The notes under the pieces: generated by a model
What the model saw: the letters and a program-made list of their open reading frames with translations, nothing else
Database searches by the model: none
What the model was told of the DNA's origin: nothing
Translations under genes and position numbers: made by a program
NCBI GenBank assembly: GCA_002440665.1
Contig: DJUX01000034.1
Coordinates: 1-42,030 of the forward strand
Source: Dechloromonas sp. UBA6271
GTDB taxonomy: Bacteria; Pseudomonadota; Gammaproteobacteria; Burkholderiales; Rhodocyclaceae
Length of the DNA stretch: 42,030 nt
Direction: 5' to 3'
Shown: positions 11,516 to 18,479 of the stretch, one piece after another
Position numbering within the stretch: position 1 is the stretch's first letter
Layout of the letters: every line of letters starts with the position of its first letter

Positions 11516-11901
11516 AGCACAAGCGTTTGCTTTGGATTCCTGCGTCTCTTTTTGTGGCCATGCTGCCAGCCCTTGCCCTGGCTCAAGGCTGGAGCATTCC
11601 CAAACCCGGCCCCGGCCTAATGCCAAATCCCGGCATGGGCAAGGCGCTGTACGCCAATCATTGTGCGGGCTGCCATGGCGGAGATTTGAAGGGATCGGAG
11701 AAGGGACCGCCCCTGCTGCACAAGATATATGAGCCGTCACATCATGCCGACGCGGCATTCCAGTTGGCCGTGGCCAACGGTGTGCGGGCCCATCACTGGA
11801 AGTTTGGCGACATGGCCCCAGTCAAGAACGTAACGCCGGACGACGTCGCCCACATCACCGCATTTGTACGGACGGAGCAGCGCAAGGTTGGTATCGACTA
11901 A
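11512..11901 (+). CDS. Small periplasmic cytochrome c at the end of the cus operon
   Basis: This 129-residue protein has a signal peptide (cleavage near ALA, residue 23) and one haem-binding motif, CAGCH, in ALYANHCAGCHGGDLKGS. The probable distal Met is in FGDMAPVKNVTPDD. The family is class I cytochrome c (cytochrome C oxidase cbb3-type subunit III-like domain). Its start overlaps the cusA stop (ATGA), so it is translated with the pump. Together with the cytochrome at 3867 it makes two monohaem cytochromes in one copper-efflux locus, which is unusual. Its electron partner is unknown. Confidence 0.88.
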
Positions 11902-12125
11902 ATAGAAAGTAGTCATGAGGCAAAATCTGGCTGGAGCCTGTGCAACTTTAGCAAGCTCTCTTTTACGGGCGGATCCGGGAATGACTCTCACGCGGGTCAC
12001 TCCCACTGACCGGTTCCGGCAAGCCCGAAAGCCATCCGCTGTTGACAGAGTGAGCGTTCAGACTTGATGCAGTGAGAGAAACTCGTTTGGGGCTTTAATC
12101 GCCATCTTCGAAAGGATGAATGAAA
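11902..12125. other. Intergenic gap between cus and N-ATPase operons
   Basis: An imperfect hairpin (GGGAATGAC, 10-nt loop, GTCACTCCC; 11977-12004, one A/C mismatch) may weakly end the cus transcript, but no U-run follows. TTGACA at 12042 could be a -35 element, but no good -10 is seen 16-18 bp later. No CusR-like dyad is visible. AAAGGA at 12111 is the ribosome binding site of the next gene, nine bases before ATG 12126. Confidence 0.4.
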
Positions 12126-13643
12126 ATGGCCATTGATCCGGTTTGTGGCATGAGTGTCGTAGAAGACAGTGCGGCGGTCACCCTGCGCGACGGCGAAAGC
12201 GTCTACTACTTCTGCTCCGCCGATTGCCAGCAACAATTCGCGGCAAAGATCGAGGCCATCACCCGGTTAACCTTCAACAGCACGAAGATAGGCACCATCT
12301 GCGAGGTACATGGCCCAGTCGTGGATATCCTCTGCGAACGCCTGCCGCCACTGCACCAAGCGCTCTATGCCCGGATCGATCACGAAACCTATACTTTCGA
12401 AGCGCATCAGCACCTCGATGAGAAGCGTGTTCGCGCCATCACCCTGAACCGCACCAGCGGGCTGCATCGGGGCATGCCGGTTTTCGATACCGGTGCGGCC
12501 CTGCAGGTGCCGACTTCAACCCAGTGCCTCGGGCGCCTGCTTAATGTCTTCGGCCAGCCGCTGGATGGCGGCCCGCCGCTGCCCGCCAGCGAAACTAGAG
12601 GCATCCTGGTCAAGCCGCCGCCGCTGCATGAAACCGTCAATGCCAAGGGGATTCTGGAGACCGGCATCAAGGTGGTCGATCTGCTGGCGCCCTTCATCAA
12701 GGGCGGCAAGACCGGGCTGTTCGGCGGCGCCGGGGTCGGCAAGACCGTCCTCATCATGGAATTCATGCATGCCGTCGTCGCGCTGCATCAAGGCGTCTCG
12801 GTCTTTGCCGGGGTCGGCGAGCGCATCCGCGAAGGCCACGAACTGTGGCACGAGATGCAGGATGCTGGCGTCATGCCGCAGACCCTGATGGTGTTTGGCC
12901 AGATGGACGAATCGCCGGGCGTGCGTTTCCGGGTCGGCATGACGGCGCTGACCTACGCCGAATACCTGCGCGATACGCTGCACAAGGAAGTCCTGCTGCT
13001 GATGGACAACGTCTTCCGCTTCGTCCAGGCTGGCAGCGAAATCTCGGGGCTGCTGGGACGGATGCCGGCGACGGTCGGCTATCAGCCGACCCTGATGACC
13101 GAAGTTGCCGAACTGCAGGATCGCATCGTTTCTACCACGGCCGGCGACATTACCTCGGTGCAGGCGATCTATGTGCCCGCCGACGACATGACCGATCCTG
13201 CCGTGAGCGCCATTCTCAGCCACCTCGACACCACTGTGATCCTGTCGCGGCTGCAAGCCAGCAAGGGCATTTACCCGGCCATCGATCCGCTGCTATCCAC
13301 CAGCAAGATGATGGACCGACATTTTCTGGGCGACCGCCACTATGTTGTCGCCGAAGGCGTGCGCGCCCATCTGGCCCGCTACCACGAGCTCGAGGACATC
13401 ATCATGATGCTCGGCATGGAGGAACTGTCGGAGGCCGACCGCACCATTGTCCAGCGTGCGCGCAAGCTGCAGCGCTACCTGACGCAGCCCTTCCACGTCG
13501 TCGCCCAGCACACGGGGATCGCCGGAGCCAGCGTGCCGCTCGCCGTCACCCTGGAAGACTGCGAAGCCTTCCTGCGCGGCGCCTACGACGAGTTGCCCGA
13601 AGACCGCTGCTACATGCGCGGCACCATGCAGGATGCGGCATGA
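12126..13643 (+). CDS. atpD: N-ATPase beta subunit with N-terminal YHS domain
   Basis: This 505-residue protein is a fusion. Residues 1-42 form a YHS metal-binding domain (MAIDPVCGMSV, then VYYFCSADCQQQF; Cys7, Cys30, Cys34). From about residue 55 it is an F1 beta subunit: GTICEVHGPVVDI, Walker A GGAGVGKT (about 201-208), catalytic-glutamate region GVGERIREGHE, Walker B LLLMDNVFRF, and a DELSEED-like MEELSEAD. The reading frame is unbroken across the junction. ATG 12126 has a better spaced ribosome binding site than ATG 12120. It leads an atpDCQBEFAG operon, the N-ATPase order. The beta subunit hydrolyses ATP; the YHS domain may bind Cu or another soft metal and tune activity, which is inference. 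YHS domains also occur in CopA and the 23333 protein nearby. Confidence 0.93.
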   Translation: MAIDPVCGMSVVEDSAAVTLRDGESVYYFCSADCQQQFAAKIEAITRLTFNSTKIGTICEVHGPVVDILCERLPPLHQALYARIDHETYTFEAHQHLDEKRVRAITLNRTSGLHRGMPVFDTGAALQVPTSTQCLGRLLNVFGQPLDGGPPLPASETRGILVKPPPLHETVNAKGILETGIKVVDLLAPFIKGGKTGLFGGAGVGKTVLIMEFMHAVVALHQGVSVFAGVGERIREGHELWHEMQDAGVMPQTLMVFGQMDESPGVRFRVGMTALTYAEYLRDTLHKEVLLLMDNVFRFVQAGSEISGLLGRMPATVGYQPTLMTEVAELQDRIVSTTAGDITSVQAIYVPADDMTDPAVSAILSHLDTTVILSRLQASKGIYPAIDPLLSTSKMMDRHFLGDRHYVVAEGVRAHLARYHELEDIIMMLGMEELSEADRTIVQRARKLQRYLTQPFHVVAQHTGIAGASVPLAVTLEDCEAFLRGAYDELPEDRCYMRGTMQDAA

Positions 13644-14050
13644 ACACCTTTGTCCTGCACCTGCAGAGCGGCACTCAGTACGAACGCATCGACGATGCCG
13701 TGAGCTTCGTCGCTGCCGACGATTCGGGCAGCTTCGGCGTCCTCGCTGGACACGCCCGTCTGATGAGCTGCCTGACCACCGGCCTGGCGCGCTTCCGTAC
13801 CGCCGACGGCGCCTGGCGCTTCCTGGCTCTGCCTGGCGCGGTGCTCTACTTCGTCGATAACGAACTCTTCGTCAATACGCGGCGCTACCTGCACGATGCT
13901 GACTACAAACGCGTCAGCGCGGCATGGCGGGAGGAATTGCAGGCCGAGGAGACGAAGCTGCGCGCCGTCACGGAAAGCCTGAACCGCCTCGAGGACGAGA
14001 TGCTGAAACGTCTGTGGACCCTGCAACGCGAGATGCGGGGAATGCCATGA
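13640..14050 (+). CDS. atpC: N-ATPase epsilon subunit
   Basis: This 136-residue protein has the epsilon N-terminal beta-sandwich (about 1-85: a segment like SFGVLAGHARLMSCL, where F-ATPases have FGILPGHAPL) and a C-terminal helical hairpin (about 88-132). It couples the central stalk to the c-ring and may inhibit hydrolysis through its C-terminal helices. ATGA overlap with atpD and again with the next gene shows tight coupling. Placing epsilon directly after beta at the head of the operon is a hallmark of N-ATPases. Confidence 0.9.
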   Translation: MNTFVLHLQSGTQYERIDDAVSFVAADDSGSFGVLAGHARLMSCLTTGLARFRTADGAWRFLALPGAVLYFVDNELFVNTRRYLHDADYKRVSAAWREELQAEETKLRAVTESLNRLEDEMLKRLWTLQREMRGMP

Positions 14051-14328
14051 GCGATCAGCATGAAAGCCACGAGAAACTCGAAGTGCAGGTCGACAAAGCG
14101 GCCCAGCGCCTGGAACGAGCCGAGAAGGAGCGCTCGACAGTGCTTGCGCAGACCGCCTACATCGGCGTACTAGGCTTGCTCTTCGTGCTGCCGGTGATCG
14201 GCGGCGCCTATCTGGGGCGCTGGATCGACAGCCTGTTCGAGGGCTATTCGATGCGCTGGACGCTGAGCCTTATCTTTCTAGGCCTCGTCGTCGGCGCCGT
14301 CAATGTCTATTACTTCGTGCGGGAATAA
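14047..14328 (+). CDS. atpQ: N-ATPase assembly/auxiliary subunit AtpQ
   Basis: This 93-residue protein has a charged coiled N-terminal segment (residues 1-33) and two transmembrane helices: about 36-62, with GVLGLLFVLPVIGGAYLGRW, and about 70-92, with MRWTLSLIFLGLVVGAVNV. This matches the AtpI/AtpQ-like 'ATPase gene 1' protein of N-ATPase operons, thought to aid c-ring assembly. The usual next gene, three-helix AtpR, is absent: only 8 bp separate this stop from atpB. The assignment as AtpQ rather than AtpR rests on the two-helix topology and position. Confidence 0.85.
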   Translation: MSDQHESHEKLEVQVDKAAQRLERAEKERSTVLAQTAYIGVLGLLFVLPVIGGAYLGRWIDSLFEGYSMRWTLSLIFLGLVVGAVNVYYFVRE

Positions 14329-14336
14329 GGGAAGTC

Positions 14337-15026
14337 ATGGCCAGCTCATCGAGCTTCATCACGGAAATCATGCGCATCGGGCCGCTAGTCATCACCAACA
14401 CGGTGGTGGTGACCTGGGGAATCATGCTGGTCCTCGGGCTCGTGGCGTGGGCAGCAAGCCGGCACCTGTCTGCAACGCCGGGGCCGTGGCAGGTGGTTGT
14501 CGAAGGCATCGTCGCCAGCATCGAGGCGGCGATCCGCAGCGTACTGCCCGATCACTATCGGCAGGTCATGCCCTTCATCGCCACGCTATGGATCTTCATC
14601 GTCGTTGCCAACCTGGCGAGCCTGATTCCTGGGTTGCGCTCGCCGACTGGCGATCTGTCACTGACGGCCGGGCTGGCCATCCTGGTGTTTCTCGCCGTCC
14701 ATTGGTACGGCATCCGCACTAACGGACTCAGGAGTTACCTGCGCCACTATTTGCAGCCCAATCCGATCCTGCTGCCGTTTCACCTGATCAGCGAAATCAC
14801 CCGCACCGTGGCGCTGGCCGTGCGCCTCTTCGGCAACATCTTCAGCCTGCAGATGGCGGCTCTGCTGGTGCTGCTGGTGGCGGGCTTCCTGGCGCCGGTG
14901 CCGGTGCTCATGCTGCACATCATTGAGGCCGTGGTGCAGGCCTACATCTTCGGCATGCTGGCGCTAATCTACGTCGCCGGAGCCATCCAGTCGCAACAGC
15001 TTAAATCCAAACGGGAAAAGGAGTGA
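14337..15026 (+). CDS. atpB: N-ATPase membrane subunit a
   Basis: This 229-residue subunit has five or more transmembrane helices. The essential stator arginine lies in ITRTVALAVRLFGNIFS, the signature helix of subunit a, followed by the conserved final helices (HIIEAVVQAYIFGMLALIY). It is shorter than E. coli subunit a (271 residues), as is normal for N-type enzymes. It forms the ion half-channels against the c-ring. A GGGAAG ribosome binding site precedes the ATG. Confidence 0.93.
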   Translation: MASSSSFITEIMRIGPLVITNTVVVTWGIMLVLGLVAWAASRHLSATPGPWQVVVEGIVASIEAAIRSVLPDHYRQVMPFIATLWIFIVVANLASLIPGLRSPTGDLSLTAGLAILVFLAVHWYGIRTNGLRSYLRHYLQPNPILLPFHLISEITRTVALAVRLFGNIFSLQMAALLVLLVAGFLAPVPVLMLHIIEAVVQAYIFGMLALIYVAGAIQSQQLKSKREKE

Positions 15027-15029
15027 GAC

Positions 15030-15296
15030 ATGAATGACATCAGTTGGTTTGCCACCGCGTCGACAGTCGCCGCCGCGCTGGCCGTGGCGCTCGGCGTGTT
15101 CTTTCCGGCGCTGGCCATGGGCCGCGCCATCAGCCAGGCGCTCGATGCCCTGGCACGGCAGCCGGAAGCTGAAAAGGCGATCACCCGCACCCTGTTTATC
15201 GGCCTGGCGATGATCGAGTCACTGGCCATCTACGTGCTGGTGGTGGTGCTGATCATCCTGTTCCGCAACCCCCTGCTCGAATACCTGCTGAAGTAG
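15030..15296 (+). CDS. atpE: N-ATPase subunit c (rotor ring)
   Basis: This 88-residue hairpin has the loop ALARQPEAEKA. Helix 2 carries the essential carboxylate in GLAMIESLAIYV (Glu63, with Ser64 and Tyr68, matching Glu65/Ser66/Tyr70 of the Ilyobacter sodium ring). Helix 1 reads VFFPALAMGRAISQAL. Counting back from RQPEA, Met30 occupies the place of Gln32 in Ilyobacter and, from my recall of the family, Glu in typical N-ATPase c subunits (GPALGEG-like). With that ligand lost, a full sodium site seems unlikely and proton coupling more likely; this is inference from alignment by eye. It starts three bases after atpB ends. Confidence 0.93.
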   Translation: MNDISWFATASTVAAALAVALGVFFPALAMGRAISQALDALARQPEAEKAITRTLFIGLAMIESLAIYVLVVVLIILFRNPLLEYLLK

Positions 15297-15306
15297 CGAG
15301 TCGGCC

Positions 15307-16056
15307 ATGGAATTCGACGGCACGACCTTCGCGCTCGAAATCATCAATTTTTTGGTGCTGGTGTGGCTGTTGCAGCATTTCCTGTACCAGCCGGTGACGG
15401 CTGCCATTGCCCAACGCCAGGCCGGGATTGAAAAGATTCTTGCCGATGCGCAGGCGACGCGGAGCGCAGCCGACGCGCTCAAGTTCCAGTACGAAAACCG
15501 GACGGCAGAATGGGAACAGGAAAAGGCGGAGGCCCGGCGGCAGCTGCAGCAGGAGATGGAGGCCGAACGCAGCCGGCGAATGGCGGCTTTGCAAGCGGCC
15601 CTGGACGAGGAGCGCAACAAGTTGCGCGCCGTTGAGCAGCGCCGCGACCTCGAGCAGCGCCAGCATCTCGAGGCGGAGGCGATAGCCGAGGGCGGACGGT
15701 TTGCCGGGCGCCTGCTGTCGTCGCTGGCCAGTCCCGAACTGGAGAACCGCATACTCCTGCTGCTGCTGGATAACCTTCGGCATCTGCCTGAGCAGCAGGT
15801 TCACGCCTTGCGCGCCGCCGGTCAGAGCGGGGAGTTGAAGGTCATCAGCACCTACACGTTGAACGAAGCGCAACGTGCCGGCCTCACGGAAGCCTTCGTT
15901 GTGCTGGCGGAGTGTCCGGTAGGTTGCGAATTCGACCAAGATCCCACGCTGATCGCCGGCTTGCGTATCAGCATCGGTCCTTGGGTGTTGCGCGCAAGCT
16001 TGCTTGATGAACTGCATTTTTTTGCCGAGGCCCAGCATGCAACTGTCCGGCACTAA
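15307..16056 (+). CDS. atpF: N-ATPase subunit b with delta-like C-terminal extension
   Basis: This 249-residue protein has one N-terminal transmembrane helix (about 8-28), a long charged coiled coil (about 30-135) and a C-terminal globular part (about 140-245) resembling the delta/OSCP subunit, with VISTYTLNEAQRAGL and GPWVLRASLLDEL. N-ATPases have no separate delta gene, and an enlarged b subunit takes over its stator role, which fits the missing atpH here. The end of the gene overlaps the start of atpA by 20 bases. Confidence 0.9.
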   Translation: MEFDGTTFALEIINFLVLVWLLQHFLYQPVTAAIAQRQAGIEKILADAQATRSAADALKFQYENRTAEWEQEKAEARRQLQQEMEAERSRRMAALQAALDEERNKLRAVEQRRDLEQRQHLEAEAIAEGGRFAGRLLSSLASPELENRILLLLLDNLRHLPEQQVHALRAAGQSGELKVISTYTLNEAQRAGLTEAFVVLAECPVGCEFDQDPTLIAGLRISIGPWVLRASLLDELHFFAEAQHATVRH

Positions 16057-17518
16057 CCCTACCCCCGACGGCGAGGCAGACTGGCTGAGCGCCTATCGCT
16101 TTGGGATGCGCGTCACCGAACAGGGTCGGGTGGTGGCGATCGGCGACGGCATCGTCTGGATCAAGGGCCTGCCGTCCGCTGCGATGGACGAGATGCTGCA
16201 GTTCGAAGACGGCAGCCGTGCCTTGGTCTTTCATCTCGAAGAAGCGCTGCTCGGCGCCATCCTGCTACAGCAAAGCGCATCCCTGAGTGCCGGCGCGCTC
16301 GCCTCCCGTTCTGGCGAACGGCTGGGCATAGGCGTCGGCGACGCCTTGCTGGGCCGCGTTATCGACCCCTTAGGTACGCCGCTCGACGGCGGGGGTGCGC
16401 CAGAGTGCGACGGACGCCGCGAACTCGACGTACTGTCGCCGCCCATTCTGGCGCGCAATTTCGTCGACCAGCCGCTCTATACCGGCAATAAAATCGTCGA
16501 TACCATCATTCCCGTCGGCAAGGGCCAGCGCCAGCTGATCATTGGTGATAACGGCGTCGGCAAGAGTTCTCTCGCCCTCGATACGGTGATCAACCAGAAG
16601 GGCAAGAACGTCTATTGTGTGTACGTCGCCGTCGGCCAGAAACGTTCGAGTGTGATCAACGCCCTCGAAGTGCTGCGCGAATCCGGCGCGCTCGCGCATA
16701 CGACGCTAGTGGTGGCCGAGGCCACGGCGATGCCCGGCCTCAAGTACCTGGCGCCCTTTGCCGGCTGCGCTGTGGCCGAGGGCTGGATGTGGCAGGGCCG
16801 GGACACGCTGGTGGTCTACGATGATCTGACCACGCATGCTCGCACCTACCGCGAGTTGTCGCTGCTGCTGCGTAGGCCGCCGGGCCGCGAAGCCTACCCC
16901 GGCGACATCTTCTACCTGCATGCACGGTTGCTCGAACGCTCGACCCGCCTGGCATCGGTGCATGGCGGCGGTAGCATGACCGCCCTGCCACTTGTGGAAA
17001 CCGAGCAGGGCGAGATCGCTGCCTACATTCCCACCAACCTGGTGTCGATCACCGACGGCCAAGTCTATCTCGACCAGAACCTGTTCGCCGCCGGTTGCCT
17101 ACCGGCCATCGACGTCACCCGCTCGGTGTCGCGCATCGGTGGCAAGGCGCAGCACCCGCGCATCAAGGAAGAGGCCGGGCGCATGAAACTCGATTACCTC
17201 CAGTTTCTTGAACTGGAGGTGTTCACCCGCTTCGGTTCGCAACTGGAGGCGTCGATGGAAGCCAAGATTCGCCGCGGCCGGCTGCTGCGGGAAATATTCA
17301 AGCAGGAACGGCTTGCGCCATTGCCCATCGAATTCCAGCTAGCCTGGATGGTGGCCTACAACGAAGGCTTGTTCGACACCTTGGCACTGGACACCATTGC
17401 CCCACGGCTGGGCAATCTGGCCCGCTGCGTCGCTCAAGGTTCGCTGAGTCTAGGCGACAGCCGCGAGGCGTGGCGACAGGCGGTGACGGGGTGGCTGCAG
17501 GAGCGGGGAACGCCATGA
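16037..17518 (+). CDS. atpA: N-ATPase alpha subunit
   Basis: This 493-residue subunit has the beta-barrel domain (about 20-95, GRVVAIGDGIVWIKGLP), a nucleotide-binding domain with P-loop IIGDNGVGKSSLAL (about 170-182), the segment GRDTLVVYDDLTTHA and a helical C-terminal domain. P-loop Gly-Val-Gly-Lys-Ser replaces the Gln-Thr-Gly-Lys-Thr version of standard alpha subunits, as in other N-type enzymes. The ATG at 16037 lies inside the end of atpF; the alternative in-frame start at 16004 would overlap further and lacks homology. It forms the non-catalytic half of the alpha3beta3 head. Confidence 0.93.
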   Translation: MQLSGTNPTPDGEADWLSAYRFGMRVTEQGRVVAIGDGIVWIKGLPSAAMDEMLQFEDGSRALVFHLEEALLGAILLQQSASLSAGALASRSGERLGIGVGDALLGRVIDPLGTPLDGGGAPECDGRRELDVLSPPILARNFVDQPLYTGNKIVDTIIPVGKGQRQLIIGDNGVGKSSLALDTVINQKGKNVYCVYVAVGQKRSSVINALEVLRESGALAHTTLVVAEATAMPGLKYLAPFAGCAVAEGWMWQGRDTLVVYDDLTTHARTYRELSLLLRRPPGREAYPGDIFYLHARLLERSTRLASVHGGGSMTALPLVETEQGEIAAYIPTNLVSITDGQVYLDQNLFAAGCLPAIDVTRSVSRIGGKAQHPRIKEEAGRMKLDYLQFLELEVFTRFGSQLEASMEAKIRRGRLLREIFKQERLAPLPIEFQLAWMVAYNEGLFDTLALDTIAPRLGNLARCVAQGSLSLGDSREAWRQAVTGWLQERGTP

Positions 17519-18399
17519 GCAAACGCGGGCAAATCCGGCGGCATCTGGGTACGCTCAACGACATCGGCGGCATCATGGGGGCAATGAAGAACATCTCGCT
17601 GATGGAAACCCACAAGCTGGCGCGCTTTCTCGCCCACCAGCACCGGGTACTGGCCAACATTGAGGTAGCTGCCGCGGATTTCCTCGCGCACCATCCGGAA
17701 ATCAGACATCAGTCGACCATCGCGACAGCCGAGGTGGTCGTCGCCATCGGCTCGCAACGCGGCTTCTGTGGCGACTTCAACCAATCCCTGGTGCAGACCA
17801 TGCGCCGCCACTGGCAACCGAGCCCGGGGCAGCCAGCCAGCCTCGTGGTGGTGGGCCGCCGGCTGGCGGCGAAACTGGGCCGCGAGCCACGCATCTGCGC
17901 GAGCTTCGACGGACCGAGCATCGCCGAGGAGGTGGAGATGGTGCTGGAGCGCCTGATGGACGCTCTCGGTGAATTGCAGGCACGGCAGGGTGGCAGCGGG
18001 CTGCTCAGCATCGCGGTGTTCGCCCATCGCGAAGGCGAAAGCGAGGTGAGTGTGCGCCACCTCCTGCCGGCGCCGAGTGTCGCGCCCAGCGCGCCGCGTT
18101 TTGCCTACCCGCCGCTGTTGAATGTGGCGCCGACGAATTTTTTTACCGAGCTGGCTCGCCATTACCTGTGGGCGCAGATGCACGACGTGTTCTACGGTTC
18201 CCTGATGGCCGAGAACCGTCGTCGGCTGCAACACATGGAAGGTGCCATGCAGCGCATGGATGAAAAAGCCGGCGAGCTGCAGCGCAAGTACAACCTGCTG
18301 CGCCAGGAAGAGATCACCGAGGAAATCGAGGTCATCATGCTGAGCAACGACGCCTTGCAGCGCTCTCGCCGGACGCGGACTGACGCCATGGCCGGATGA
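17515..18399 (+). CDS. atpG: N-ATPase gamma subunit
   Basis: This 294-residue gamma subunit has the N-terminal helix with IRRHLGTLNDIGGIMGAMKNI, a central Rossmann-like domain and the C-terminal helix with RRKYNLLRQEEITEEIEVIM-type sequence. It would be the central rotor shaft. ATGA overlap with atpA completes the coupled set D-C-Q-B-E-F-A-G. After the stop an imperfect hairpin (GCGGG, GCA, CCCGC; about 18425-18440) could slow transcription, but it has no U-run, so read-through into copA is possible. Confidence 0.92.
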   Translation: MSKRGQIRRHLGTLNDIGGIMGAMKNISLMETHKLARFLAHQHRVLANIEVAAADFLAHHPEIRHQSTIATAEVVVAIGSQRGFCGDFNQSLVQTMRRHWQPSPGQPASLVVVGRRLAAKLGREPRICASFDGPSIAEEVEMVLERLMDALGELQARQGGSGLLSIAVFAHREGESEVSVRHLLPAPSVAPSAPRFAYPPLLNVAPTNFFTELARHYLWAQMHDVFYGSLMAENRRRLQHMEGAMQRMDEKAGELQRKYNLLRQEEITEEIEVIMLSNDALQRSRRTRTDAMAG

Positions 18400-18479
18400 A
18401 CGAAGCCACGGAAAGACAGTGCTTGCGGGGCACCCGCACTGACCACCAACAAGGTCGATAATCATTGAAGGAACAAGCC

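Noticed and set aside
18425..18440. Hairpin after atpG as a terminator
   Set aside because: The stem is short and no U-run follows, so termination before copA is not supported.
18441..18455. TTGTTGGT on the minus strand just upstream of copA
   Set aside because: It matches the third block of the CusR-like promoters but points away from copA, and no GAGTCAG or TGTAAT lies at the required spacing.
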